Assembly (NCBI RefSeq): GCF_015101885.1
Contig: NZ_CP062941.1
Coordinates: forward strand, 4,340,001-4,404,000
Direction: 5' to 3'
Length of the DNA stretch: 64,000 bases
DNA from: Massilia litorea
Lineage (GTDB): Bacteria; Pseudomonadota; Gammaproteobacteria; Burkholderiales; Burkholderiaceae_D
Positions 9,562-18,106 of the stretch are shown here, piece by piece (the first letter of the stretch is position 1; each line of letters begins with the position of its first letter). The position numbers and the translations under genes are program-made. The notes under the pieces were generated by a model. The model saw only the letters and a list, made by a program, of their open reading frames with translations. It was not told the DNA's origin and made no database searches.

Positions 9562-10017
9562 ATGATACCAACTTCCGCACAGCCCATCGTCATCGACACC
9601 AATGTCTGCCTCGACCTGTTCGTGTTCCACGACCCGCGCTGGGCCCCGCTGCTGGGCGCCCTCGAACGCGGCGACCTGAAGGCGGTCACGCGCGCCGATT
9701 GCCGCGACGAGTACCGCATCGTGCTGCACTACCCGCACCTGCCGCTCGACGACGACAGCCGGGCTGCCGCCGCGGCGCGTTTCGATGCGCTGATCACGGT
9801 CGTCGCGCCCGACAGCAAACCGGTCCGCCTGCCCGTCTGTACCGACCGCGACGACCAGAAATTCCTCGAACTCGCGCGCGACGCAGGCGCTTCGATCCTG
9901 ATCACCAAGGACAAGGCGCTGCTGAAACTCGGGCGCAAGACCCTGCAGGGCGGCCTCTTCCGGATCATGCTGCCCGAGGCCTGGGTCAAACTGCAAAGCG
10001 CAGCCGCGCTAGAATAG
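9562..10017 (+). CDS. PIN-domain protein, putative RNase (solitary)
   Basis: A 151-residue PIN-fold protein. The first catalytic aspartate is D12 in [12 protein letters not shown], followed by [13 protein letters not shown] and [13 protein letters not shown], which supply the later acidic residues of the metal site. It belongs to the 'putative toxin-antitoxin system toxin component, PIN family' type. No small antitoxin gene lies upstream: yaaA starts 28 nt away on the other strand. It is followed after 26 nt by the aminotransferase gene, with which it is probably co-transcribed. Whether it acts as a toxin is unknown. Confidence 0.85.
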   Translation: MIPTSAQPIVIDTNVCLDLFVFHDPRWAPLLGALERGDLKAVTRADCRDEYRIVLHYPHLPLDDDSRAAAAARFDALITVVAPDSKPVRLPVCTDRDDQKFLELARDAGASILITKDKALLKLGRKTLQGGLFRIMLPEAWVKLQSAAALE

Positions 10018-10043
10018 GCGTTTCGCAACCTGTCATTGACTCC

Positions 10044-11201
10044 ATGAGCACCCCTGCCCTGCAATCGCGCCTGCCGTCGGTCGGCACCACCGTTTTCACC
10101 ACCATGTCGGCGCTGGCGGCCCAGCATGGCGCCGTCAACCTCGGCCAGGGTTTCCCCGACTTCGGCTGCGATCCGAAGCTGCTCGATGCGGTGAACGAGG
10201 CCATGCGCGCCGGCCACAACCAGTATCCGCCGATGACGGGCGTGCCGGCGCTGAGGGAGGCGATTGCGGCCAAGATCGGCCAGCTGTACGGCCATGCCTA
10301 CGACGCGGCCACCGAGATCACCGTCACCGCCGGCGCCACCCAGGCCGTGACCACCGCCATCCTGTGCTGTGTCCATCCGGGCGAGGAAGCCATCGTCATC
10401 GAGCCTGCCTACGACAGCTATGCGCCGGCGATCACGCTGGCGGGCGGCACCGTGGTGCCGCTGGAGATGGAAGTGGGCGAGGACGGCTACAGCGTCCCCT
10501 GGCAGAAGCTCGCGGCCGCGGTCACGCCGCGCACCCGGCTCATCGTCATCAACTCGCCGCACAACCCGACCGGTTCCATCCTGCGCCGCGCCGACCTCGA
10601 GCAGCTGGCGGCGATCGTCGCCGGCACCGACATCCTGATCCTGTCCGACGAGGTCTACGAGCACATGGTCTACGACGGCGAGCGCCATGTCTCGGTCGCC
10701 AGCCATCCGCAGCTGGCCGAGCGCGCCTTCGTCGTCTCGAGTTTCGGCAAGACCTATCACGTGACCGGCTGGAAGGTCGGCTACGTGGCGGCCCCGGCCG
10801 TGCTGTCGGCCGAGTTTCGCAAGGTCCACCAGTACAACGTGTTCACGGTGAATACGCCGATGCAGCATGGCCTGGCCAACTACATGGCCGACCCGGGGCC
10901 TTGGCTCGGGCTCTCGGATTTCTACCAGCGCAAGCGCGACCTGTTCCGCGCCGGACTGGCGGGCACGCGTTTGCGCCTGCTGCCGGCCGACGGGACGTAT
11001 TTCCAGTGCGTCGACTACCGCGCGGTGTCGGATTTGCCGGAAGCGCAGTTTGCGCAGTGGCTGACGACGGAACTGAAGGTGGCGGCGATTCCGGTGTCGG
11101 CGTTCTACAGCAGCGCCAGGGAATCGGGGATCGTGCGCTTCTGCTTTGCGAAGCAGGATGAGACCCTGCGCCTTGCGCTCGAACGCCTGGCCGCGATTTA
11201 A
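10044..11201 (+). CDS. ybdL: PLP-dependent aminotransferase, YbdL/methionine aminotransferase type
   Basis: A class I/II fold-type I aminotransferase of 385 residues. Motifs include NLGQGFPDFGCD near the N-terminus, the substrate loop NQYPPMTGVPALREAI, NSPHNPTGSI, LSDEVYEHMVYDG, and the PLP lysine K236 in SFGKTYHVTGWKVGY. Length and motifs fit E. coli YbdL, which transaminates methionine; related kynurenine aminotransferases are an alternative. The ATG at 10044 follows the PIN gene by 26 nt. Confidence 0.9.
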   Translation: MSTPALQSRLPSVGTTVFTTMSALAAQHGAVNLGQGFPDFGCDPKLLDAVNEAMRAGHNQYPPMTGVPALREAIAAKIGQLYGHAYDAATEITVTAGATQAVTTAILCCVHPGEEAIVIEPAYDSYAPAITLAGGTVVPLEMEVGEDGYSVPWQKLAAAVTPRTRLIVINSPHNPTGSILRRADLEQLAAIVAGTDILILSDEVYEHMVYDGERHVSVASHPQLAERAFVVSSFGKTYHVTGWKVGYVAAPAVLSAEFRKVHQYNVFTVNTPMQHGLANYMADPGPWLGLSDFYQRKRDLFRAGLAGTRLRLLPADGTYFQCVDYRAVSDLPEAQFAQWLTTELKVAAIPVSAFYSSARESGIVRFCFAKQDETLRLALERLAAI

Positions 11202-11212
11202 CCTGGGCTACT

Positions 11213-11286
11213 GCGTGGGCGCGGGGCGCCCACCCTACGACAGCGACCAGCCAGGCGTAGGGTGGGCACCCCGTGCCCACCCTGCG
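11213..11286. repeat. Paired REP-like palindrome, copy 2
   Basis: Inverted units gcgtgggcgcggggcgccca ending in ccctacg (11213-11239) and gtagggtgggcaccccgtgc followed by ccaccctgc (11257-11286) face each other across about 17 nt. The gtagggtgggc core is shared with the pair at 2986-3089. It lies between the convergent aminotransferase and mshN genes and may also serve as a bidirectional terminator. Confidence 0.7.
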
Positions 11287-11300
11287 GCGACCAGCCAGCA

Positions 11301-12626
11301 TCAGCGTGCCACCTGCTGCAGCCTGCGCTCCACAAAGGCCTGCAAATCGGGCGATAAAGTACCGAGCGCCTTCGCCTGGCGGAAGGCGTCCGCCGCCTCC
11401 GCGTTGCGCTTCTCCCCTTGCAGCGCCATCCCGAGCCCCATCCACCACACCGCGTTGTTCGGCGTCGTGCGCAGCGCGGTCTGGTACTGCTCGGCCGCTT
11501 CGTGAAAGCGGTTCTGGCGTTGCAGCGCGCCGCCGAGGAAGGCGTGATACTCGCCGCTGCCGGCGGCGTAAGGCAGCGTGCGCAGCAGTGCTTCGATGCC
11601 GCTCTTGCCGCGCTCGATCTGCAGGCGCGCCAGCAGCATCGCCAGCGCCGGCTGGCGCGGGTCGAGCGTCAAGGCCTGCTGGAGCTGGGTCATGGCTTCG
11701 TCGCCGCGGTTGTTTTCGATGAGCAGGCCGACCAGGGTCTGGCGCGCCGCCTCATGGCGCGGATTGACCCGCAGCGCCGCCTGCAGGCCGGCCATCGCTT
11801 CGCTCACGCGCCCGTCCTGCAGGGCGGCGAGGCCGCGCCGGTAGGCGTTTTCGGCATGCTGGCTCTCGGTCTCCATCCGCCCCTGGTTGCGGCCCGCGGC
11901 CGCGGGCGCAGGCGCCGGTGCGGCCGCCGTCCCGTCCGCCGCTTCCTTGCGCTCGAGCGCAGCCAGCCATGTCGCTTCCGCTTTCGCCTTGCTCGCGGCG
12001 CGCGCCTGTTCCTCGCGCAGCTTGCGTTCGCCCGCGCGGCGTTGCGGCGCTGGCAGCGCCGCAAGGCGCGCTGCCTCGGCCTTCCAGCGCTTGTCCAGGC
12101 GTGCCTGTTCGGCGCGGGCGCGTTCGCTGGCGACGGCCCAGGAGGTGGTGCTGCCTGCGGATTGCGGCTCGGGGTCGGCAGCCGGCGGCGCCGGGCGGAC
12201 GCGCAGGGCCGGCGCGGGCTCGGGCGCGGCTTCCTTCCGGCTCGCCGCTGTGCCGGCCTTGTGCGGCTCCGTGGTCTTCTCGCGCGCGACGGGCGGCGCT
12301 TCCGTGTCCGCTTCCAGCGCGCGTTGCGCCGGTTTCTCTTCGCGCACAGCGGGCGCCGGCGCCACTTCGGCGACGCTCACCGGCGCCGCAGGTGCCGCCT
12401 TCGCCACCGGCGCCGGCTGTACGTCATAGCTCTTGCCCTTGAGCGGAAACACGACCCAGGCCGCCGCACCCAGGGCGAGCAGCACGCCGCCCACCACAAA
12501 GGCGATGCGCCGCACCGGCAGGCGGCGTTCGCCGGCCGCGACGGTCTTGATTTCCGGCGGCACCCCTTCGGCGCGCGTGGTGCCGCGCGCATCGAGGTCC
12601 TGCAGCATCTTGTTAATCAGGCTCAT
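11301..12626 (-). CDS. mshN: MSHA biogenesis protein MshN (TPR protein)
   Basis: The N-terminus MSLINKMLQDLDAR is the hallmark of MshN/GspB-type proteins. One TM helix (about residues 40-60) is followed by a long Ala/Pro/Glu-rich and charged linker, then a C-terminal TPR array (for example AENAYRRGLAALQDGRVSEA, FHEAAEQYQTALRTTPNNAV). The protein has 441 residues. MshN is thought to be an inner-membrane partner of the pilus secretin and MshM. The start at 12626 follows the mshM stop by 7 nt. It is the last gene of the mshI-N block. Confidence 0.92.
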   Translation of the reverse strand: MSLINKMLQDLDARGTTRAEGVPPEIKTVAAGERRLPVRRIAFVVGGVLLALGAAAWVVFPLKGKSYDVQPAPVAKAAPAAPVSVAEVAPAPAVREEKPAQRALEADTEAPPVAREKTTEPHKAGTAASRKEAAPEPAPALRVRPAPPAADPEPQSAGSTTSWAVASERARAEQARLDKRWKAEAARLAALPAPQRRAGERKLREEQARAASKAKAEATWLAALERKEAADGTAAAPAPAPAAAGRNQGRMETESQHAENAYRRGLAALQDGRVSEAMAGLQAALRVNPRHEAARQTLVGLLIENNRGDEAMTQLQQALTLDPRQPALAMLLARLQIERGKSGIEALLRTLPYAAGSGEYHAFLGGALQRQNRFHEAAEQYQTALRTTPNNAVWWMGLGMALQGEKRNAEAADAFRQAKALGTLSPDLQAFVERRLQQVAR

Positions 12627-12633
12627 CGCAGGC

Positions 12634-13524
12634 TCATCGAGTAAACGTCCAGGCAAGCGAGGCCGCCATCCCGGCCAGCGCACCCGCACCGGCCAGCCAG
12701 GGCCACAGGCGGCGCTTGGGCGCGACCGTGTCGCGCGCGGCGCCATTCACATGGGTGGTCGCCACCTGTTGCCTGCCCTCGCCGTAGGCCAGCATCAGCG
12801 CCTTGTGCGCCATGATGTTGACCAGGCGCGGGATGCCGCCGCTGGCGCGGTACAGGGCCTTGACGGCGCCGGGCGAGAACAGGCGCGCGCCAGTGTAGCC
12901 TGCCACGCGCAGGCGGTGCGCCAGGTAGAAATCGAGGTCGTCGCGCGACAGCGGCCCGAGATGATAGTGGAAGGTGATGCGCTGGGCCAGCTGGCGGATC
13001 GAATCGAGTTCCAGCTTGCGGTTCAGTTCCGGCTGGCCGAACAGGACGATCTGCAGCAGCTTCCTCTTTTCCGTCTCCAGGTTGGTCAGCAGGCGCAGCG
13101 CTTCCAGGCTCTCGACCGGAATCGCCTGCGCCTCGTCCAGGCAGAGCAGCACGCGCTTGCCCTGGCGCGCCAGGTCGAGCAGGCGCTGCATGATCGATTT
13201 CAGCAGGCGGTGCTGGTCGACGTTGCGTTCGAGCGGCACTTCGAGTTCGTCGGCCAGCGCCAGCATCAGGGTGCGCGGCTCGAGGAAAGGGTTCGGGATA
13301 TAAGCGGTGACGAAATCGTCGCCCAGGGTCGCCATGAACTTGCGGCACAGGAGGGTCTTGCCGGTGCCGACTTCGCCCGTGATCTTGATGAAGCCTTCGC
13401 CGCTACGCGCGGCGATCAGCAAGGTATTGAGCGCTTCCTGCGAGCGCGGACTGCCGAAAAAGAAGCTCGTGTCCGGGGTGATCCCGAACGGCAGTTCGCG
13501 CAAGCCGAAATGCGCCGCGTACAT
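12634..13524 (-). CDS. mshM: MSHA biogenesis ATPase MshM (ExeA/GspA-like)
   Basis: A 296-residue AAA ATPase beginning MYAAHFGLRELPFGITPDTS, typical of MshM/ExeA. Walker A is GEVGTGKT (residues 50-57) and Walker B is LLCLDEAQ (about 126-133). A single C-terminal TM helix (about 273-292) anchors it in the inner membrane. ExeA-like proteins help assemble the secretin across peptidoglycan. Its ATG overlaps the mshL stop by one base. Confidence 0.93.
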   Translation of the reverse strand: MYAAHFGLRELPFGITPDTSFFFGSPRSQEALNTLLIAARSGEGFIKITGEVGTGKTLLCRKFMATLGDDFVTAYIPNPFLEPRTLMLALADELEVPLERNVDQHRLLKSIMQRLLDLARQGKRVLLCLDEAQAIPVESLEALRLLTNLETEKRKLLQIVLFGQPELNRKLELDSIRQLAQRITFHYHLGPLSRDDLDFYLAHRLRVAGYTGARLFSPGAVKALYRASGGIPRLVNIMAHKALMLAYGEGRQQVATTHVNGAARDTVAPKRRLWPWLAGAGALAGMAASLAWTFTR

Positions 13525-15302
13525 TACTTGCGCTCCAGGGTACGCGGGTCCAGCGTATCGATGCGGCGCGTCGTGTCCAGCAGGTCCTGGCTCCAGTTGC
13601 TGGCGCTGTCGACGATGGTCGGCTTGATCAGCACGACCAGCTCGCGCTTCTGGCTGACCTTGTTCTTGTTGCGGAACAGCGCGCCCAGCACCGGCACCTT
13701 GCCGGCGCCCGGCAGCTGGCTGGTGTCGTCGGTCGCGGCCTGGCGCATCAGGCCGCCCACGGCCACCACCTGCCCGTCCTGGCCGCGGACGATGCTGTCC
13801 AGTTCCGAGGTCGAGGACGCGGCCAGCGGCAGCGTCAGCGAACCGGCCGAACCGAGATTGATGCCCTTGGTGATGGTCGTCACCTGGCTGACCGACGGGT
13901 GCACGTGCAGCAGGATGTTGCCCTTTTCGTCGATCTGCGGCGTCACGTCCAGCACCACGCCCGAGAAGAAGGGCTGCAGCGTCACGCTCGGCGTCACCGT
14001 GTTACCGGTGGTGCTGGTGTTGGTGGTGGTAGTCACGCCGGTCACGAAGAATTCGTCGGTGCCGATCTTCAGCACGGCCTTCTGGTTATTCACCGCGGCC
14101 ACGCGCGGGCTGGAAAGCACGTGCACCGTGCCCTGCTGCTCGAGCAGCGAAATCAGGGCCGCGAAATTATTCGTCTGGAAGGCAAAGCCGAACAGCGAGC
14201 CGGCCGCATTCGCCGCGTTCGAGAGCGAGAAGCCGGTGCTGGCGGCCAGGCCCTGGCCGTTGCTGATCACGGGCGGCTGGCCGCCGTTGAAGGGCAGCGG
14301 CGACAGCGAGCCGCCGGGCGAGATCACGCCGGTGGCGACGCGGTTGCTGCGCGAACTGCCGAGCGCCGAGAAACTGGCCCAGTTGATCCCGCTCTGGAAC
14401 TGCTCGTTCAGCTCGACCTCGAGGATCTTCGCTTCCAGGATCACCTGGCGGTCGACCGACAGTTGGGTCGCCTTCAGGTACATGTCGACGTTGCGCAGCT
14501 CTTCCGGCATCGCGCGGATCACCAGCACGCCCGACTGCGGGCTGACGACGACGCTGCGCCCGCCCTCGGTCGAGCCGACGATGGCGCCGATCGCGAGTTT
14601 GAGGTCGCCCCAGAAATCGCTGTCGGACAGCATGTTGACGTCGGTGCTGGCGACCTGCGAGCTGTTGCCGCCGTTCTGGTTGCCGTTGTTCCCGTTCTGG
14701 TTGTTCTGGTTCGGCTGGTTGCCCTGCTGCCCCTGGTTGTTGCCGTTGTTGTTATTGTTGGCGGCATTCGCCACCGAGGTCGAGGTCACGCGCAGGTTCG
14801 AGGAGCCGCGCCGGCTGCCGACCAGGTAGTTCACGTGGAACATCCGGGTCTGCATCGTCAGCGGGCGGATCGTGATGCGGGTGCCGTCGACCTTGTAGTC
14901 GTAGCCGTACATCTCGCGCACGGCATCGAGCGTTTCAAGCAGCGTCACGTCCTTCAGGTTGGCGCTGATGCTGCCGCTGACGTCGGGGTGGACCAGCATG
15001 TTGTAGCGGGTGCCGGCCACGATCGAACGGAAGAACTGCTGGGCGGGCACGTTGTTGAAGGCGACGTTGAAGCGTTCCTCCAGCGCCGGCCGGGCTTTCG
15101 GCAATTCCCTGGCGAGGGCGCTCGCCGGCGGCAGCAAGGCATTCGCGACCGCATCGTCGACCGGCGCCGTGGCGCGGCTGGCCGCGCTTGCGCTGGCCAC
15201 TTCGCGTTTGATGGCGTCGTAGGTCTGGTGCGGCGGCGTGCTCTGGCAGCCGGCGAGGAGCGCGCCGCTTACCAGGGTCGCCAGCAGGGATTGATGTCGC
15301 AT
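13524..15302 (-). CDS. mshL: MSHA pilus secretin MshL
   Basis: MshL forms the outer-membrane channel for the pilus. The start at 15302 (MRHQSLL, with AGGA 5 nt upstream) gives a lipoprotein signal with lipobox LLAGC and Cys19. A second ATG at 15320 would overlap mshK by 4 nt and is also possible. After the N-domains (FNVAFNNVPAQQFFRSIVAG) comes an Asn/Gln/Gly-rich tract at about residues 178-215, then the secretin core with EELRNVDMYLKATQLSVDRQ and VILEAKILEVEL, SSPRVAAVNNQKAVLKIG and VLDVTPQID. There are 592 residues. It is directly followed by mshM. Confidence 0.94.
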   Translation of the reverse strand: MRHQSLLATLVSGALLAGCQSTPPHQTYDAIKREVASASAASRATAPVDDAVANALLPPASALARELPKARPALEERFNVAFNNVPAQQFFRSIVAGTRYNMLVHPDVSGSISANLKDVTLLETLDAVREMYGYDYKVDGTRITIRPLTMQTRMFHVNYLVGSRRGSSNLRVTSTSVANAANNNNNGNNQGQQGNQPNQNNQNGNNGNQNGGNSSQVASTDVNMLSDSDFWGDLKLAIGAIVGSTEGGRSVVVSPQSGVLVIRAMPEELRNVDMYLKATQLSVDRQVILEAKILEVELNEQFQSGINWASFSALGSSRSNRVATGVISPGGSLSPLPFNGGQPPVISNGQGLAASTGFSLSNAANAAGSLFGFAFQTNNFAALISLLEQQGTVHVLSSPRVAAVNNQKAVLKIGTDEFFVTGVTTTTNTSTTGNTVTPSVTLQPFFSGVVLDVTPQIDEKGNILLHVHPSVSQVTTITKGINLGSAGSLTLPLAASSTSELDSIVRGQDGQVVAVGGLMRQAATDDTSQLPGAGKVPVLGALFRNKNKVSQKRELVVLIKPTIVDSASNWSQDLLDTTRRIDTLDPRTLERK

Positions 15303-15316
15303 GGGTGTCCTGTCCG

Positions 15317-15688
15317 TCATTCGTTTTTGAGCCGCTCGATGCCGCCGGCGTGTGCCGGCGCGGCCGTATTCAGTTTCAGGACCTGGCGCGTGCGTCCGCG
15401 TACCAGCTCCACTTCGTCCTGTCCGATGCGCGCCACGCGCGCACCCTTGTAACTGTCGCCCACGCGCAGCGTCTCGCCGTCGATCACGGCCACATGGCGC
15501 CCGCCCGGCTGGCGGGAAACCAGCACCGACTGCAGCTGCGGCGCGCGGTTCACCGGCGCCGCGGCCTCCTGGCCGCCAGTGCCCTGCCCTGCCATCAAGG
15601 ACGCGGGCGGGCGGGTCGGGTCCTGCAGCGCCTGGGCGCCCGCCAGGTTCGCCACTGCGAACATCAGGCAAAGGCAGGCACGCTTCAT
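15317..15688 (-). CDS. mshK: MSHA biogenesis protein MshK
   Basis: A 123-residue exported protein. A Sec signal peptide (residues 1-20) is followed by LQDPTRPP, a motif also found in PilP/GspC-like proteins that dock onto the secretin. A small beta domain (VAVIDGETLRVGDSYKGARV) follows. The start at 15688 overlaps the mshJ stop as ATGA, like its neighbours, with GGA 7 nt upstream. An ATG four codons earlier is possible. Identity rests mainly on position between mshJ and mshL plus the DPTRPP motif. Confidence 0.82.
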   Translation of the reverse strand: MKRACLCLMFAVANLAGAQALQDPTRPPASLMAGQGTGGQEAAAPVNRAPQLQSVLVSRQPGGRHVAVIDGETLRVGDSYKGARVARIGQDEVELVRGRTRQVLKLNTAAPAHAGGIERLKNE

Positions 15689-16386
15689 AGCTTCATCCAT
15701 TTCGCGTCCAGGCTCAAGGTGTACAAGGTCAGCGTGAGGCGCGAGTTCGGCCAGGTTTCGGCCTCGAGCCGGGCGCCGCCCCAGAACAGCTGGGTCGGCA
15801 TCGATTCGAGCGCCGCCATGGTGCCGATCATGTCCAGGTAATTGCCGCGCACCGTCACTTCGACGCCATGCCGATACAGCAGCGCGGCGGGCTTCGCGGC
15901 AGGCTGTGTGTCCGCAGGCGGCGTGTTCGCGGCCGGCGTGCTTGCCGGTTTCGCCGCGCCCTGCACTGGTTCGACCGGCAGCGTGCGCAGCGACACCAGC
16001 TGCAGGCGGCCGTTGGCGCGCAGGATGGCCTCGACCAGCGGCGCCATGCGCTCAGGGGGCACCAGGCCGTTCTGCATCGCGCGCAGGCTGGTTGCGAGGG
16101 CCTCGGTTTGCGCGCGCACGGCGGCGATCCGTTCGCGCGTCGGCGCGTCCGGATCGACTTGCGCCGCCTTCACCTTGTCGCTGATCTCGCTGTCGATGCC
16201 TTCGAGGTTGTTCTGCTGCTGGACGATCTGGGTGCGCAGCAGCTCCTGCTTCGCAAACATCGGTCCCAGGCTGAAGAAATGCATGAGGAAGACATAGAGG
16301 GCGGTAATCGCCGCGAACAGCAGCACCCGCTCGCGCAGGCTCAGGGCGTCGACGCGGGTGGCGAGGCGCGCAAGCTGCTGCTTCAT
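15685..16386 (-). CDS. mshJ: MSHA biogenesis protein MshJ (PilO/GspM-like)
   Basis: A 233-residue bitopic inner-membrane protein with a short cytoplasmic N-terminus, one TM helix (about residues 19-38), a coiled coil (ELLRTQIVQQQNNLEGIDSE) and a periplasmic ferredoxin-like domain as in PilO/GspM. A Pro/Ala-rich insert (about residues 160-180) interrupts that domain. It overlaps the upstream PilN-like gene and the downstream mshK by 4 nt each. In related pili this protein is part of the alignment platform below the secretin. Confidence 0.87.
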   Translation of the reverse strand: MKQQLARLATRVDALSLRERVLLFAAITALYVFLMHFFSLGPMFAKQELLRTQIVQQQNNLEGIDSEISDKVKAAQVDPDAPTRERIAAVRAQTEALATSLRAMQNGLVPPERMAPLVEAILRANGRLQLVSLRTLPVEPVQGAAKPASTPAANTPPADTQPAAKPAALLYRHGVEVTVRGNYLDMIGTMAALESMPTQLFWGGARLEAETWPNSRLTLTLYTLSLDAKWMKL

Positions 16387-17027
16387 GGCCTGGCTCCTTC
16401 CGGCGTCGACAGCAGGCTGAATTCAATATACGGCGCCGGCGCCGCAACCGTCTTGCCGTCCTCGATCCGGCTGCCGGCGCTGCCCTGGCCGATCTGCAGG
16501 CTGCCGAAGGCCTTGCCGCGCATGATGGGTTCAGCCGTCAGGCGGTTCAGGTAGCCGGGCACGCGCTGCGGATCGAGGGCGCGACCGCGCACGCCGATGT
16601 CGACGCCGGCGCCGGCGATGCTGACGCCGGTCAGCCACAGGCCGTCGACGTGCTGGCGCGCCAGGGCGCGGAAGTATTCGGCATAGCCTTGCGTGTTGCC
16701 GAGTTCTCCGCGCGCGAGCACGCCCGAGACGTCGCGCAGTGCGGCAAGCTGGCTCTCCGCCTCCGCCAGTTCGGCGTCGACCGCGGGATCCTTCTGGCGC
16801 GGCGCGAATTCGGCGGCGACGCTCGCCAGGCGCGCCTGCTTCTTCGCCAGTTGGGCCGCGCCGGCGTCGGCCTGCTTCTGCAAACCCTGCAGGCGCAGCT
16901 TGCCGACCATGTCGAGCGCGGCCACGCCGATGATCAGCAGCAGCAGCGCGCCGCCCATGGTACGGGCGGAAAAAATCTTCTTCTGCTGCAGGAAGACCGG
17001 GTTGAACAGGTTGATCTGCTGGCTCAC
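16383..17027 (-). CDS. PilN-like MSHA assembly protein (MshI2 type)
   Basis: The 214-residue protein begins MSQQINLFNP, the conserved N-terminal peptide by which PilN binds PilM. One TM helix (about 24-42) is followed by a coiled coil and a PilN-like periplasmic domain (YAEYFRALARQHVDGLWLTG). It lies between the PilM-like mshI and PilO-like mshJ with 4-nt overlaps on both sides, the same M-N-O order as in type IV pili. In some annotated MSHA loci this gene is called mshI2. Confidence 0.87.
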   Translation of the reverse strand: MSQQINLFNPVFLQQKKIFSARTMGGALLLLIIGVAALDMVGKLRLQGLQKQADAGAAQLAKKQARLASVAAEFAPRQKDPAVDAELAEAESQLAALRDVSGVLARGELGNTQGYAEYFRALARQHVDGLWLTGVSIAGAGVDIGVRGRALDPQRVPGYLNRLTAEPIMRGKAFGSLQIGQGSAGSRIEDGKTVAAPAPYIEFSLLSTPEGARP

Positions 17028-17965
17028 AGCACCGTCTCCTCGTGGCGCAGGGCGGCGCCGAGCGGCACCAGGAAACGCTGCTGCAGGAGCTTGTCCGCCA
17101 GTTCGGGCGTACGCTCGAAGTCGAACAGGCTTGCAAGGTCCAGGGTATCGACCGGCGTGTAGAGGTTGCTCGACAGGTATTCGTCCAGGCCCACGACCGG
17201 CGACGGCGCCAGCACCAGCTTGGCCACGCTGATGAAGGAATACTGGCGCTCGAAGTTGTCGAGCGAGCGCTGCAGTTCGAGCGTGACGCGGTCAAAAGCA
17301 CCGTTGCGGCGCTCGATGTCGTCGTCGAGCAGTTGGTCGAGCCCGAGGTCGATGCGCCGGGCCAGGTACAGTTCGCCGCGCCAGGACACGGTCAGGAGGC
17401 CGCCTTCGTCGCGGAAGGAGAGCATCGCCACGCCGCGGCCCGGCGGCTCGACCAGGGCCGAGATGTTCCGCTGCGCCATCTCCGGGATATCGATCACGGC
17501 CAGCTCGACCTTCGCCGAGGTGAACATTTTCTGCCGCGCTTCGATGACGCTGTTGCGCGCGGCGATCGCGAACATCGAATGCTGGGCGCGCACGGCCGCG
17601 TTCGGGTCCACCGGCAGGTCGAGCACGTCGATGGTCGCGTCGTCGACGTGGAAATCGAGCATATCCTTCAGGCGCCAGCGCACCGCGGTTTTCAATTCGT
17701 CCGGCGCGACGTTGGGCGCGTCGACGGAAAGAATCTGGTATTCGCCCGCGTTCAGTACGGTGATCGAGCGGTAGGCGTGGGCGTGGAGTTCGCGCCCCGC
17801 TTTCTCGAGCAGCTCGGCGGCGCTTTTGCCCGGATAGAACACGGCCTGGCGCACCTGCGGCTTGATGTCGGGCGCGGTCTGCATGCTGACGGCGACCAGG
17901 CCGTCGCGCTGGAGCGCGATGGCGAGCCACCCTTCTCTTTTCTTTGCTTTTCTAAAAAAACGCAT
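17024..17965 (-). CDS. mshI: MSHA biogenesis protein MshI (PilM-like)
   Basis: A 313-residue cytoplasmic actin-like protein of the PilM family without a signal peptide. Visible parts include GWLAIALQRDGLVAVSM at the N-terminus, APDELKTAVRWRLKDMLDFH and VELAVIDIPEMAQRNISALV. It probably binds the NLFNP peptide of the next gene product. It opens the second MSHA block, after a 141-nt gap behind mshQ, and a candidate promoter lies in that gap. Confidence 0.9.
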   Translation of the reverse strand: MRFFRKAKKREGWLAIALQRDGLVAVSMQTAPDIKPQVRQAVFYPGKSAAELLEKAGRELHAHAYRSITVLNAGEYQILSVDAPNVAPDELKTAVRWRLKDMLDFHVDDATIDVLDLPVDPNAAVRAQHSMFAIAARNSVIEARQKMFTSAKVELAVIDIPEMAQRNISALVEPPGRGVAMLSFRDEGGLLTVSWRGELYLARRIDLGLDQLLDDDIERRNGAFDRVTLELQRSLDNFERQYSFISVAKLVLAPSPVVGLDEYLSSNLYTPVDTLDLASLFDFERTPELADKLLQQRFLVPLGAALRHEETVL

Positions 17966-18018
17966 GCGGACCGTTGTCGATGTGGAGCGAGGTCGGATGG
18001 TTTGACCCTAAAAGCTTG

Positions 18019-18024
18019 ATTATA
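18019..18024 (-). promoter_or_regulatory. Candidate -10 element for mshI-N block
   Basis: On the minus strand this reads TATAAT, about 54 nt before the mshI ATG, inside a short palindrome (cttga tta tat tcaag, 18015-18030). It lies in the only sizeable gap (141 nt) within the MSHA locus. The -35 region is not convincing. Confidence 0.4.
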
Positions 18025-18106
18025 TTCAAGAACGGGTGCTTGCATCCAAAAAATCGACAAGCGTCAATACGGCTGTGCAACGGTCCGGAAAGCGGGCCGA
18101 AAAACC

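Noticed and set aside
9562..10017. A toxin-antitoxin module was considered for the PIN gene.
   Set aside because: No antitoxin-like gene lies on either side, so only a solitary PIN protein can be supported.
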